DNA of 64,000 nucleotides, taken from contig NC_052669.1 in assembly GCF_016802725.1 (NCBI RefSeq), positions 9,447,770 through 9,511,769 of the forward strand, in the 5' to 3' direction. Within the stretch, counting starts at the first letter, position 1; every line of letters begins with the position of its first letter. This stretch comes from Solenopsis invicta. Taxonomy: Eukaryota; Arthropoda; Insecta; Hymenoptera; Formicidae. The notes beneath the pieces are model-generated. The model saw only the letters and a program-made list of their open reading frames with translations, ran no database searches and had not been told where the DNA came from. Position numbers and translations under genes: made by a program. This document shows, in pieces, positions 12,784 to 25,597 of the stretch.

Positions 12784-12835
<52 letters not shown>
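12784..12835. repeat. (TA)n microsatellite
   Basis: About 26 uninterrupted TA units. Pure and long, so likely to vary in length between individuals. Confidence 0.95.
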
Positions 12836-12838
<3 letters not shown>

Positions 12839-14232
12839 ATTATAAAACATATAGAATATACATCAGGAATTGAGTGCTATTTTTTTAAAATCATGTAAAG
12901 TTAATGGCCGCCTCCCTTTTAGTGAACACAGTTGACACAAGTGTCGTTCTATCTTTGTTACTCGTTGAATATCAAAAATGGTTAGAGTGATGCTTGTGTC
13001 GACCGTGTTCGACTAAAAAGAAAGTAGCCAAAATTAGTTTATGTACATAAAGTTAAATTAAGGATGTGTGTCATATCTCAAAATATTATCAACATGCATC
13101 TTTAACTTATGTTAGATTAATTAATTATTGAATTAATTTTTATTATATTTATTATTTATAAGCCGTTAAATTTTAATTAAAAAAATATATATTAACTCCT
13201 GATAATTTTATATATTTTATAATTATATACTTTTAATGATAAATAATTATTATTATGAAAAGTATTATTCATATTAAATTACAAAGTCGTAATTTTTTTA
13301 AATAGATTACTCTAAATAATTCTAATATATATTATTAAATCAATTTAATATTTTATTCATAAATTAAGTTTACATGACATAACAAAACAATATTTTTTCA
13401 TGTGAGAATACTTTTTTATAATTTATTTCTTTTGCATAAATAAATTTTTAACTTAGGGAAAAAGTTAATAAATTTAATATGTTTTAAAAATGAATACTTA
13501 AAAATTAACTCATTCAACATTACCTAAATTAAATTAAATACATAAAATACATGAAATTATTTTATTTTATAATCTTTTAAATCACGTATTTTGACGTACG
13601 TGTGTATCTTTCAATAAAAAAAACTAACGCGAATCGTAGATCGTCTAAAGTAATCTTCGACGACTGAAGAAATACGCGAATTCGTTACATCATGTATTTA
13701 ATACAACTGCCGAATCAATTTCAGCGTTATCTTCCTCGATAAGAGGAATCCGAGTTGCAGTCTGAAATTTTTTTCATTTAAAAGACAAATTCTTCGCAAA
13801 TTCTCCTCCTCCTATAAGACGACACCTCTCTCAGTTCACGAGATCTCGAATTATTCGCGCACCTCGATATCTCCATAGATAGTCGCGGATTACGAGATCA
13901 ATCGTCGCGTTAATACTCGTTTACGTCGAGGCCGCGAATCGACGTTCGATCAGGTCGGTTGGGCGAAAGGGTTACAAAAGAGACCGCGACAAAGCGGTAT
14001 GCCAGTGCAATGCCAGGCTACAGAACGATTCTCGGAATAACGAGAGTCGCGCTTAGTCGTTTCATCTCATCTCATCTCATCTCGACTCGTCGATGCAACG
14101 CGGCTTCCGCTGCAATGGCATCCCGCCTCGTACGCTCTCGCGTCGAGAGTAAGACGTAAGTTCTGTTATATTTGTTAAAAAGGACGAACAATTAGTGTGT
14201 TTCGATGTTTGTGGGGCGGGCGTGTCCGTGTG

Positions 14233-14235
14233 GGT

Positions 14236-14269
<34 letters not shown>
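14233..14269. repeat. (TG)n microsatellite
   Basis: Nearly pure TG dinucleotides with one TA interruption near the start. Confidence 0.9.
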
Positions 14270-14271
<2 letters not shown>

Positions 14272-14729
14272 TTGTTGCTTTACAGAGCTGTGCGCGGGAC
14301 GTAGACTCGCGAGAAGACTGGTCGTAAAATTCTTGAAAATCGGATCGTCGTTTCCGACGACGAATTATATCTAGACATATCATTCCGGACAAATTCTGCG
14401 AGGGACGAGGGGGCTGCCTCTCTCTCTCTCTCTCACACACATTTTCTTTCTCTTTTTCTCTCTCTTTCTCTCGCTCTTTAATATTATAAAGTAACAGGTA
14501 GATCTCTCGCACGCGTAACACATCGTCGACGCAAAGATCAGATCGGCAACGACGATTTACAAAACGGAGCTAAGCGTTTCGACAATCCTTTCCTCGTTGG
14601 TCGTGTGCTCCTCGATTCGTACTTTAGCCGCACTTATATACCTAACAGTAAATTTTATCACTTAATTGCGACGTCGCAATTCGGAGCCTCTATTTACAGA
14701 TCGATCGTGACACGTCGCCTCGAAGCTTA

Positions 14730-14841
14730 GGCTGCGTTCGCGTAGAGTGCTGTTGTATCATTCCATCCTTATTCTACGTCTAACGACCGATAAAGATAGA
14801 ATGACGGAATAGTATCAATAGTGCGCTCTCCAAACGCAGCC
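14730..14841. mobile_element. 112-bp MITE with TTA target duplication (PIF/Harbinger-like)
   Basis: The ends are inverted repeats: GGCTGCGTTCGCG on the left and the complement of CCAAACGCAGCC on the right. Similarity continues inward for about 45 bases (CATTCCATC against GATAGAATGACGG). The element is flanked by TTA on both sides (14727-14729 and 14842-14844). A 3-bp TWA duplication with G-rich termini is typical of PIF/Harbinger non-autonomous elements. There is no coding capacity. Confidence 0.7.
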
Positions 14842-15840
14842 TTAGGGATAGACGACTGTGTGTTTGTGGCGCTAAATGTGCGAGACGAGAATTTATCTCT
14901 CCCTTTCATTCTCTCTCTCTCTCTCTCTCCCTCTTTCTCGCGCGCAGAATCGCGAAACGTTTTTCAGGAAAGCTCAAAGCGGACAGGTTTCTAATTTCGC
15001 GGACTTTGCGAGAGTTCGTCCAATTTTCAAGTTCATTATTCGAATAGCGCAAAAATTGTACACCGTGATACGCATCCTTCGGATCCTTTCCCCACGTCCG
15101 TAAGCGCAATCGCAATCGCTGAATATCTGCCGTCAATCGTTCGCAAGATTAATTTAATTACTCCTCGGAATTGGAAAGCTGTTCTAGCTCGTAGCTTGAA
15201 AATAGATGCGAGAGATTATAATGTATTTAAATCTAAGATATTCTGGGAAGAGCTTAGCATCACGTTGCACCAAATTTGTTGCATTACGAGAACGAAATAT
15301 CTGACTACCAATCGCTGTGCTAGCAATAAATGTTAAAATGCGCGCTATTTTACTTTCAAGGTGTATATAAAATATACGGGTATCCCTTTACTTACGACAA
15401 ACTTACGTTCCGAGATTTGGGATGTAAATCAAATTGATCGTAAGTCGAATAGCACTTACTTAATAGTACGAAATCATTTATGCGAAATAATTATTTCATT
15501 ACTAAAAAAGATTATAGAGCTCTGTTTAGGAAATGCTAATACACAAATCTTTTTAATATAATTCTTCATATAATATTTGCTTTCATAAAATTAATATTGA
15601 GCTTAAACATAGATTTCAATAAATGATTAAAAAACAATATTATTTATTTTTCCTTAAAAATACCCTGAATATGATATTTAATATCAATAGAGAATAATAT
15701 TTAAAATAATATTTTATTTGGATCACTGATCAACGAGTAACTTAATTAGCTTCGTTATAATTTATTATTTAATTTTTAATCAATGGTATGCCAGACTTAC
15801 GTTCGAAAATTTGTAAATCGAGATAGTCGTAAGTAAGTAT
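14842..15840. other. Intergenic DNA with CT run and short ACTTACG/CGTAAGT hairpins
   Basis: A CT microsatellite lies near 14908-14930. Two related segments, about 15375-15450 and 15795-15835, each hold ACTTACGTTC, an AT-rich loop and CGTAAGT in opposite orientation, so they could be remnants of the same short repeat. No gene is visible. Confidence 0.4.
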
Positions 15841-16090
15841 GGAAGGAACGGTTTTGCTAAAGTGTTTAAAAACTCAGCCGGATACAGATCTAAAGATAAA
15901 TTTTGTCGAGCCATTAAAATATTATAATTGTATAAAACAGTCAAATTAATTGTTAGAATGTCAAAACATTTTACAGTCTTGCTCATTATGTTTGAACGTC
16001 TTACATAATTATTTTGATGGCTCAACAAAATTATTGTCAGATCTGTATCTAACTAAATTTTTAGATACTTAAGCAAAACCGTTCTTTCCT
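15841..16090. mobile_element. 250-bp foldback/MITE-like element
   Basis: The left arm begins GGAAGGAACGGTTTTGCTAA and the right arm, read in reverse complement, begins GGAAAGAACGGTTTTGCTTA. The arms remain similar for about 85 bases (GATACAGATCT and GAGCCAT blocks shared) around an AT-rich centre. It has no open frame worth naming. The superfamily is not determined because I cannot see a clear target duplication. Confidence 0.7.
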
Positions 16091-17193
16091 TGTAGAGACG
16101 CTTGTATTTATTAATTATTTGAATATTAATGTTTTAAGTTCATTGCGTGCTTTTAAAAACTTCTTAGATCAGAGAACATTTCTTTATTTTTTCGAAAGAA
16201 GAAACTGCGATATGCCTATCTTTATAAAACTTACTTTTTTAAACCCTCGCCATTTGCGATTTAATTTCGAGATTCGACCGCGAAAAAAAAGATCGAACCC
16301 ATGTGAGACGTAAACGCGAACGACGTACGAGTTCCACGTTGCAAACACAAAGCAACGAGCTCCATCACGCTACATCACACGTTCATACATACGTGCTCAC
16401 GTTAAAAGGAACTTTATAAACGCGGAACCTACGTGAGACTTTTCAGGGCGAAGAAGTGAAGGGAGAAAGGAAAAGAAAACGTGGGGCCATCCAGTTTTCG
16501 TTCCTTTGCTATTAAAATTTCGATCGCTCTCTTGACTCCGTCGAAGTGGCAAATTTTTGAACATTACGCATGTCGCTTATACCTGAGCGACGATCTACGC
16601 GTTTGAATCGATCGTTTTGACCTCGTGTGATGGTTTAATTTTCGGAAGAATTTCAATTCACCGCTCTCGAAGAGTTAAACGATGAATCGCGGGCAGTATG
16701 TCCACTGTAGTGTCCATTAATACGATAGAAACGTGTGGCTACGACGCGGAATACGGAAAATTATCTCTGACTATTTTTTTTCCCCCCCATTACGTCATGT
16801 ACAGGGTGTTGCAAAATCTTCCGGCAATCTTTGAAAATGTCGCTACGAATCAATCTATTTTTTTTTTTAGTTAGTCTTTCTATTCTTTCTCTGTACTATT
16901 TATTATTGCCCTCTCTGTTCTTCCTTCTTCTTTTTCTCTCTCCAAAAAACAGGGACGTTGTCCATCCTTGTTTCATTTTAAGTACAGAAAAAGATGCAAC
17001 TAGAAAAACCGGAGTTCGCTTCGTAGCGACGGAAGATACAGTGAAAACCGATAGTCGCATCCCCCTTTTGCGATCTGGAATTGCGGGTTTATCGAAAATA
17101 TTTTCATCAGTGTTCCATTACACTTGTGCGTCCACCAGTGGGATAAAAGCTCGTATTCTAAAGGCACATTTAGCGTCGCAAACGTGGCCGACC

Positions 17194-17227
<34 letters not shown>

Positions 17228-20200
17228 CACTCTCGTGTACATTATATGTACGTACGCACACGCATACACACATACGCACAGTTGTTACAAATATATATCC
17301 ATCCTGATTGGATAAACGGAAAACAATCGGTCGGCTGTGTTTGCGTCTAAATTTGCGACGAGATTACGAGCCGAATCCACGCGAAGCATTAACAAAGGAG
17401 CTATCGCATCGCCAATAAAAGATTTCTCTCGCTTTCGCAAAGTAAGAAACTTGGCGCAACTGCGACGTGCATTGTTCTGCTCACCCCCTTCCTTCGCACA
17501 TTGTGCAAGCCTTAATTCGCAAAGTCACTTCCGTCCGCCTTTTGCATCCCTCTAATCGCTCGCGATTTCAAATCGCCACGCTCGTATCTTCGCGTCTCGC
17601 TAAAGGCGTCATTATTTTCGCATAACTTACTGCAAATCATAATTAAGCACGAATGAGCGAGAGGGAGGGAAGGAAAGTTCAATACGAAACGATTGAAGGG
17701 AGATATCGAGAGATGTGGCAGGGCGCGGGAGATGATGACGATTAGTTGGTTCATCGCTCGGCGGTTCTACATAAAATGCGCTTATGCTAATTATTACTCT
17801 TCCACTTTCTTTTGCCGCGATCATTCGATATATCGTCGTCGTCGTCGTCGTCGTTGTCGTCGTCGCCGCTGCGATGTGCTCGCCCGGCTCCGTGCATACG
17901 TTTTTTTTTACGAAACATTTAATTTATACACGTATGTATGTATATATATATTTTTTATACATATATCTTTACAAACAGGAAACGATCAGACGATGGGAGC
18001 CGCGGTCGCGCGGCCCGAGAACACCGAGCATTACCTCACATAAAGTCGCGAGAACGACTGGACAGAGCTTTCTCTCATTTGTCTCTTATCGAACAATAAA
18101 ATGCTTTTCTTTCGTACGCCTTACGCACTATTTACGCAACCAAAAAGTCAAGTCAAACCTTATTTTAATTTTTAAGGAGACACCAGGTGTATGTACAGTT
18201 CCCGCATAATTGCATTTAATTGCATTTAAGGATGCACTTTTTTTGTAAAATACAGTAATGTTCACCTCTCTTTCTCTCTCTCTCTCTCACTCTCTCGCTT
18301 TCTCTCTCTGGCACTCTTGCTTTCTCTCTTTCTTTCTCTCTCTCTCTTTCTCACGTAATAGTATATTCTCCTTAGAGATTTCTCTTCATATTTCTCTCTC
18401 ATCTTTTCCGCAGAATTATACAATAAAATATCACAGTTCTGTTCGTACCACGCAATAATTAATATATTGTTTTTCCTTATATCGCTTATACGTGTCCTCT
18501 CACTCTCTTTTTCACTCCCTATCTCTCTCTCTCTTTCTCTCACGCAACATACGCTCTTACGTACACGCACATGCGTTCTTCTTATCAGTTGCCTTCCTCG
18601 TCACACGCATTCTTTCTCCTAAGAGTGCGTTGTAACACACAGAGATGTAGTACACATGCATCCGTATGCGCGCACGCATATACATATACATATGTTTACG
18701 TACACATATGCATATGTATATATATTTATTTGTTTATTTCCTCGTTTTTTTCTCTCTCAACGACTACTGGTTACGCAAGGTATGCTGGTTGTAGAAACAT
18801 TCATTTACAACTTGTATACTTGAAGTGTATAGTAATAATAACTATTACCGAAAGAGAACGATATATAAAGAGTGAGGTTGCGAAGCCTTTTTCTCAAAGA
18901 TGGTATAATCCGATGGATCTCGTTGCTATAAATGTCCGCGCACGGACATTTAATTAAAAGAATATACAATACGTACAGTTCTCGATCTTGCTACGAGATC
19001 GTAGTATACAGTCTCTATCTTATATATGCTCTTATTAAATCATTCTAATAATGCAAATGTGTGTCCTCGCTACGCAATTTGTCCCGAAGAGAGAATGTCG
19101 ATATTTCTCCATTTTACATCTAGACGCGGCACGACTGACGCGGACTGTAAATTATTGCTTGGAATGCGAAATTTATTTGCGTTAAACGATCGACATCCGC
19201 TCGTCGACATCATCCGTTAACCCTATCGTTTCCCGTGTCGAAAGACTTCGTGTGTCCCCTCCCTCCCTTGCTTCTCAAGTATTGCTAAAAGAATGTACTC
19301 TCTACTATCATCCCTTTTTCGTCCAAAAGATCGTTGTCATTCGAAGGAACTGATCGCGCGCGAGTAGCAAAGAACAACTTCGTCAATCGGTTCGTCCCGC
19401 GAGTGTCTTCGCTTTTCAGAACATATTTTTTTTTCTTCTTCTTTGTTAATTCTTTCATCCCCCGTTCTTCGAAACACTCCTTTCCGTATCGTAGGATAGA
19501 TGAAAAATTCTCTTTGACTTTAGTGTGTCGTAACGCACGAATCCCCCTTGCCTTTGTATGTATACACGACGAAAGAATAATTGGACGGCATCTGTCCGCG
19601 AAGTGCTCGCGCGGCGCGCTGAAACCGAGTGCGCTCGAGTGTCTCGCGAAATTTATCGTAATCGAATGTAAGAAACGAGAGACAGAGGATTGCGACAGAG
19701 AATCAGCGAAGGATGAAATGATTCGAGCGGCGTACAACGGAAACGAAATAGCGCACGACAAAAGGGAGAGTCGCGGCACGATTAGCGAGGGGGGAAAACG
19801 ATTTCCTTTAATTCTTTTACCAGCAAAGAAGCGACAAGTTACAGACGGAAAGAATGTATTGCAACGGGCGTGCCGTTCCCATGTTTTCGTTAAATTAAAA
19901 AAAAAAAAAAAAAAAACAAATCTATATTCCATTTTACTACGCTAATCTACCGCATTAACGGAGAAAACAAATAGATTAGTAATTAGATTCAGAAACAAAT
20001 AGATTCTAATAATAAGGAGAAAGTTCACGTCCATTCCACGAAAAGAAAACGCGCTGAGAGCGCGATTAAGAATAAAATTCATTTTCTGAACACTCGTATC
20101 GTTTCATTCCTTCGTGTAACTTGTGCCTCATAATCCGTAAGTACGCGTGAGTGTGCGGGAATAAGTACGTGAGAGGAGAGACACAATATTCCATTTTTTA

Positions 20201-20783
20201 TAAGTAATATATTTTAACAACAGTTTTCAGAAGAGAGGTATTAACAATTTTTGCGCTGTTTAAATTAAAATGTATCAATCATCGTATTCTTCAAATAAAA
20301 AAAATTAAAATAATTTGTAGCAATCGAGCACTCTTACGAAAAGAGATTATGTGTGTGTGTCTGTGTACTTACGGATTAATGCAGATTAAATTCAGAGACG
20401 CGAAAGACACCTTCGTCGCCCTAATCGTGCGTTCCATCTTCCAACATTTAATATCTCTATGAAAACATTAATGCACGTGGACGAGACGTAGATTATCTTA
20501 TTCCGCATCGCTCGATGTTCTTTGTAAATTTTCAATCTACAAATCGAAAAACGCGAAATGAAATCGTCTTTTGAAAATTAACGATCACTGATGCAAAGCA
20601 CTTAAAGATACATCTTAAAAACAATGGACGAAAGGAGGGATCACTGTATGATAAAAGAAAAGGAAAAGGCCGAAATAAACTTGATCCTTTCAACAGAAAA
20701 TAGAGAAACAAAATAATTCAGCATCACACATGTCGAGAAACTCTCCTTTGCCTTTATTTTAACACGTGACAGTTTATTAAACG

Positions 20784-20839
20784 AAATAATAATAATAATA
20801 ATATTAATAATAAAATATTAATAATAATAATAATAATAT
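20784..20839. repeat. (AAT)n microsatellite, interrupted
   Basis: Repeated ATA/AAT triplets with a few interruptions. A similar tract lies about 1 kb to the right. Confidence 0.85.
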
Positions 20840-21853
20840 AATCAATGAAACTAAGGATAGGCAGAAGAAATCACATTTAAAGCGCGGGGTCGGAGTTTCC
20901 TATCTCGCATCTGTCCCTTGTCCTCGAAAGTCTGCAAAACTATCTTATTTCGTTTCCTACGTATCCAATTGTAATCAAGATGATGGGTGTCTGTCTATCC
21001 TTTTTCTGCATTTCAATCGATTATATGGTACTTTTCTGTTATCTCATTGTCAACTTGTCAAAGTGTATGTATACTCGAGGTTGTACGTAATCGTTCGTAA
21101 TCGCGCGCGTACGCGTGATTATTACGTTTAACTATGTTTTCTCTTTTTCGCGTTAATTTAGTTTGGGACATTCAGAGCGGGTCGCATGCCGTATTGCAAA
21201 GGAGACTGCTACACGCAGCAAGAAGTGGATCTACTTCGAACGTTCTTCTATACGCTTTATTACCCCTCGCCCCTACTCTCATTCATTGTCCTATCATCTT
21301 CTTAATAACAACGTAATAGTTTTAAACAACTTGAGCATAGGTAAGGCGCGGACGTGACCTCTACGGGGTTCTCTCTCGCCGACTAAAATCGCAATTCTCT
21401 CGACGCGAATAAAAAACCGGAAATAAATTGGCACCGCTGACACCCCTTCGCCGTAAATTATACGCCGACGGTGGTGGAAATAAAAGTGAAATTTGTGTAG
21501 GATTAAAAATGTAAAATTGAACGATCAAACTTTCTGTATTCTTTGCGAACAACGTAAACTCGATTGAACGATTGGTCACGCGGGAACCCCGAAGAAGAGC
21601 GCGTCTAGCGCCGTAACAACAAATTATCTACAATGGTCGCATATACATGTTCATCTTTCTCCCTTTCTTTCTATCTTTTCCTCCGTCCTTCTCCTCTTTT
21701 TCTTCCTCACGCGCACACGCATACGCACGCAACAGATTATACATAAGATTACTTAGATATTAGGAAAGGTACTTAGAATATCTTCATTATTAGAGTCTGA
21801 TTTTTTCTTTACCTTACACACCTACTAAATATCGTTCAAAATATTAATCAATT

Positions 21854-21905
21854 TATAATAATAATAATAATAATAATATTAATAATAATAATAATAGTAA
21901 TAATG
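21854..21905. repeat. (AAT)n microsatellite, interrupted
   Basis: Second AAT tract, flanked by further ATG/ATA-type triplets up to about 21985. Confidence 0.85.
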
Positions 21906-24448
21906 CAAATAAAAATAATATAATAATGACCGAAATGACAATAATGATGCTGATAAAGATGACGCTGGTGATGATAATAATTATATCTTTATTTATGCAT
22001 TTGTATATACGTATATGCATATATTAATTTATTAATTAATACATGAATATACTTATTTGTTTATTTATATAGCACCTATTTACAAAGAGGTCTCCGTGCG
22101 GCTCTTTTACAGTATGTGCGTGATGCTTTCATATGTATACACATATATATATTTTTATAAAATATATATACGTATATATATAATTTTTTTTTGTGTTCGT
22201 ATATATATTTCTAAACGAGATTTTCGTGTATCTCTTTATTTATATGCCAGTCTTCGCGTTTTGTTTTTTTATAACGATTTTCCCTTCGTTACTACTGGCG
22301 CTTCGCATAATCTTGCGAATGTCTTTTCGATAATGCGAAAAATATACTTTTCGCTCATTTTTCGTGTATCTGCCTATCCATTTTCTTCCGCGTACGTCAA
22401 GATATAATATTCGCATGTACCTTGTCCTATCATACGTGTGCATAATCCCTTATCTTATCAGTCCGCATATTCCGTGTATATGTATTTCTTTCCAATATAC
22501 TTGTTTTCATAACAACGATTTGTCTTGTTAAATCGCGACAAAATTCTAAATTAATTAAAACTTAGCGGTCACAATGCGTTACGAGAGATTTAATTTTATA
22601 ATCAAGCTACGCAAAATTACATTTTTCATGTAATCGTATTATGGAAAATAGGGAAAATTGGGAATGTAAACGGTAATGAAGGGAAAGAATAAATGAAACA
22701 AAAAGAATAAAAGAAACTAAAAAAAGTAAAGGAATAAAATAATAAAATAATTGCGTAATTAATCTCGAAACTAAGAATATCAATTAATGATAAAACTTTG
22801 AATGTTTTTTTGTATTCGTAATGTGTAGAAATAACGTAATAATTCCGTACAATTCCAATTGTAATTCTAACTTTTAATAATCGCAAATTCTAATTGAAAT
22901 AATTTCGATCATCTAAAACGATTTGATAAGGTTAGAAAATAATAAGAAATACTAGATAGGAATCCTGTTGAAAATGGTCGTTACAATGGTCAGAGAACTT
23001 ATAACTTAGTGCAAATTTATTTAAAAACTTTCTACTCTATATAGTTGTTTGTAAAAGTATAAATCATCGGTCATTTATAAACGGAAAATGATTCTGATCT
23101 CTGTTTGCAACTAAAATCTTTTCTGATGAACTGAAGAGGAAACCGGCTCGCAGTTCATCGTCGTATACTTTCTAGCATTATGAAAGTATATCGTCCACCA
23201 TTCGAATACAAGTTAATCCATGATCGTGCTCCACTTTATCATTCAAATGTCAGCTTTAAACGGCCAGCGTCAGATCGTATGGATTATATCGCGACGAATG
23301 CGTATTGATGGAACTTTCTAGCACGTAATTGGCACGCATGATTATTGGCGAGGATTAGCACGCTGAAAAGCGTGGAGAAAAATCTGAAATAGTCGAGTAA
23401 ATCGATTGTATCCTCGACTGACACAAGATTAGATTTTTAGTTGCGAGAAAACAACAAAATGGTTCTTGATGATCGTTGATCAGTAATCATATCGATCATC
23501 AATAATTAGACCAGTATGTAAAGACGTAGACTTCGAGGAAACTACGTCACGTCAGTCTTATTATCAAGGAATGTAAACCAAGATTTTCAACGCGTTACAC
23601 GGCTGTACTGCGAAATAATACATGTGTGCGTTTCAACACTTTCGTTATTAAAAATCGCAAATAGTAAAAATCAAACATTCTAAGTGTGTCTTCAACTTAA
23701 ATAATAGTCGAGATATTCGGACGCATCTTTATTAGACAACTAAAAAAAAAAAAGACGTTGGAATCGTCAATTCCACAGTTTTCAACTTCGGTTTACCAAT
23801 TATCAATTCGAATCTTAATGGGCGATCAAACCAATGGAATGGTTTTAATTCAAATGAATCTGTTTTTTCTTCCCGCATATAATGGATTCTTGAGTTTGAC
23901 CAATATATATACATACATGTATGATAACGTAAGACATGCATGCGCATCTAATTGAGTCGTATATATTATATACGGAATTAAAAGGATCATAGATAAAAGA
24001 AAGAAAAGGAGGCAGAAAAGGAGAAATTAAAGTGATATAAAGGGAGAGCGTGATAATCTTTTATGAGATGTAAAGTAATCTCGATCTTCGAGCATACATC
24101 GATCTCATCTCGCATTTCTTATCCGTTTCCGCGATAGTTTCCACACGCATTAATCTACTAAAAGATCACGACAAGACCCTGTCCTTCTTACATACATACC
24201 TGTTTATGCGTACAAGAGGAAGGACACAAAGGAGGGGCTTCGATCGCGAGGGATTTACGTACACCAATGTGGTGAATAAATTAGACGGGTAAAGAGATCA
24301 CGGAGAAGAAAACGATTGAGCTGCGATGAAGAGCCAGCGTCATGACGTACCGTGATGTCACGCGGAAAGCAGAAGAAAAAGGATAGAAGGAGGTTGGCGG
24401 AGAGCGCGCGAATGCTTTCCGAGGTTAATCTCCAAAGACCAGGCAGAA

Positions 24449-25597
24449 TTACTGCTTCTCCTTGAGACCGCCTAGCAACGCGTGGCTCTCCATCGTGGCA
24501 CTGAGATTACTGAGATTACTCAGATTCCCCAGATTCCCCAGATTGCCCAGATTGCCGAGATTCGGTTGGTGGGCATAGTTCCTAATCTGATGAAGGCTGA
24601 TCAGCTGATTCGGGAAGGACGTGGCGTTCTGATTGCTGGTAGTGCCAGGCGTCACACCGGACGACGAAGACGTAGGCGACGACTTTTGCGTTGTGTTGAA
24701 CGCCTCGTAGAGGTACGGCCGAGACGGATGATGGGTGCCAGCGTAGTGTAGATGATTCAGCGGATTTAGTGGGTGCTGCATCGAGGAGATCGAGTTGATC
24801 GAGATCGAGGATATCGGCGTGAAGGCCGAGCTGCTGTTGGGATGATGATTCGCTCCTGGTTGAGGCGTCTGTTGCCTCGAGTCGTTCTCTATAGACTCGC
24901 CGGGACGATGCCCATGTCCCGGCAGCAGCATCTCCGGGTTCTGATTCTGATGGTACTCCGTGTGATGGTGCGGCAGCCTCTCGTGCAGGTCGCCGATCAC
25001 CGTGTCCGGGCTGACCTTGGACCAATAGTGATCCTGATGATGGGCGGTCATCGCGTGTATCGACGGCCTGAGGCCCGTACCGATGATCGGCGGTCTCTTG
25101 TCCGTTCTCTCCGCATGCTTCTGCATATGCTTTGCCAGATAGGTCTCCTGAGTGTAACTCTTACCACAGTACTGGCAGATGTGCGTCTTCAGGTGCTTCG
25201 ACTCCTTGTGCTTCGGTATGTGCTCGAGCAGACTCGGCTCGTCGGAGAAGCACTTGTAACAGGAGTTACACTTGTACGGCTTGTCGGTCTGGTGGCATCG
25301 GGAATGGCTCTGTAGGTTGCTCAATTGGCTGAACGCCTTCGTGCAGCCAGGATGCCGACACTTGTACGGCTTATCGCCGGTGTGCGTGCGGATGTGCTGC
25401 TGTAGATGGCTCAGCTGGGTGAACTTCCGTTGACAAATCTCGCAACGGTAAGGCTTAATGCCCAGGTGGATCCTCGTATGCTGCGATAGATATGAAGAGT
25501 TGGCGAACGCTTTGGAGCACTGCGTGCACTTGTACGGCTTCGCCTCGCGCATGTGAATCTGCGTGTGGAGCTGCAGATCCGCCTTGCTACCGAATAT
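24449..25597 (-). CDS. rn: C2H2 zinc-finger transcription factor, rotund/squeeze family (terminal exon)
   Basis: The exon starts after an acceptor (CTTCTTTTGCAG|ATATTC) in phase 0 and ends at TAA, encoding 382 residues. It opens with half a finger (IFGSKADLQLHTQIH). Five complete C2H2 fingers follow at about residues 22-164: YKCTQCSKAF, YRCEICQRKF, YKCRHPGCTKAF, YKCNSCYKCF and HICQYCGKSY, with the TGDKP-type linkers of this family. The block closely resembles insect rotund and squeeze and vertebrate ZNF384/ZNF362. The His/Gln/Pro/Ser-rich tail has an HHPN/HHQD character and a run of NLG/NLS tripeptides before the end MESHALLGGLKEKQ. The fly relatives are nuclear regulators of limb-segment, eye or neuronal fate. 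The choice of rotund over squeeze is an inference from the large, multi-start gene; the family call is secure. Confidence 0.88.
   Translation of the reverse strand: MFGSKADLQLHTQIHMREAKPYKCTQCSKAFANSSYLSQHTRIHLGIKPYRCEICQRKFTQLSHLQQHIRTHTGDKPYKCRHPGCTKAFSQLSNLQSHSRCHQTDKPYKCNSCYKCFSDEPSLLEHIPKHKESKHLKTHICQYCGKSYTQETYLAKHMQKHAERTDKRPPIIGTGLRPSIHAMTAHHQDHYWSKVSPDTVIGDLHERLPHHHTEYHQNQNPEMLLPGHGHRPGESIENDSRQQTPQPGANHHPNSSSAFTPISSISINSISSMQHPLNPLNHLHYAGTHHPSRPYLYEAFNTTQKSSPTSSSSGVTPGTTSNQNATSFPNQLISLHQIRNYAHQPNLGNLGNLGNLGNLSNLSNLSATMESHALLGGLKEKQ

Larger units (their letters stand above)
12225..14729. other. Vps11 5' flank and AT-rich intergenic DNA
   Basis: Bases 12225-12700 are CpG-richer and probably hold the Vps11 promoter and 5' UTR. 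A 126-codon plus-strand frame at 12201-12581 overlaps Vps11 exon 1 antisense and is probably chance. From 12.84 to 13.6 kb the DNA is very AT-rich with no gene signal. A pentanucleotide run (CATCT, about 14062-14083) precedes TG and CT microsatellites. No RNA gene was recognised. Confidence 0.5.
16091..24448. other. Long non-coding stretch, part probably 3' UTR of the zinc-finger gene
   Basis: About 8.4 kb with CT runs (17194-17224, 18264-18350), a GTC run (17838-17870), purine and AT tracts and two AAT microsatellites. Two overlapping long frames at 19285-19945 lie on opposite strands and look like chance. Minus-strand transcripts of the zinc-finger gene probably run into the right part; one AATAAA on that strand is TTTATT at 23728-23733. 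No RNA gene or transposase was recognised. Confidence 0.45.

Noticed and set aside
19285..19945. Opposing frames of 215 and 203 codons over the same DNA
   Set aside because: Both contain poly-Phe or poly-Lys runs from A/T tracts, no domain is recognisable, and two genes on opposite strands over the same bases are improbable. Probably chance in CpG-rich DNA with few stop codons.
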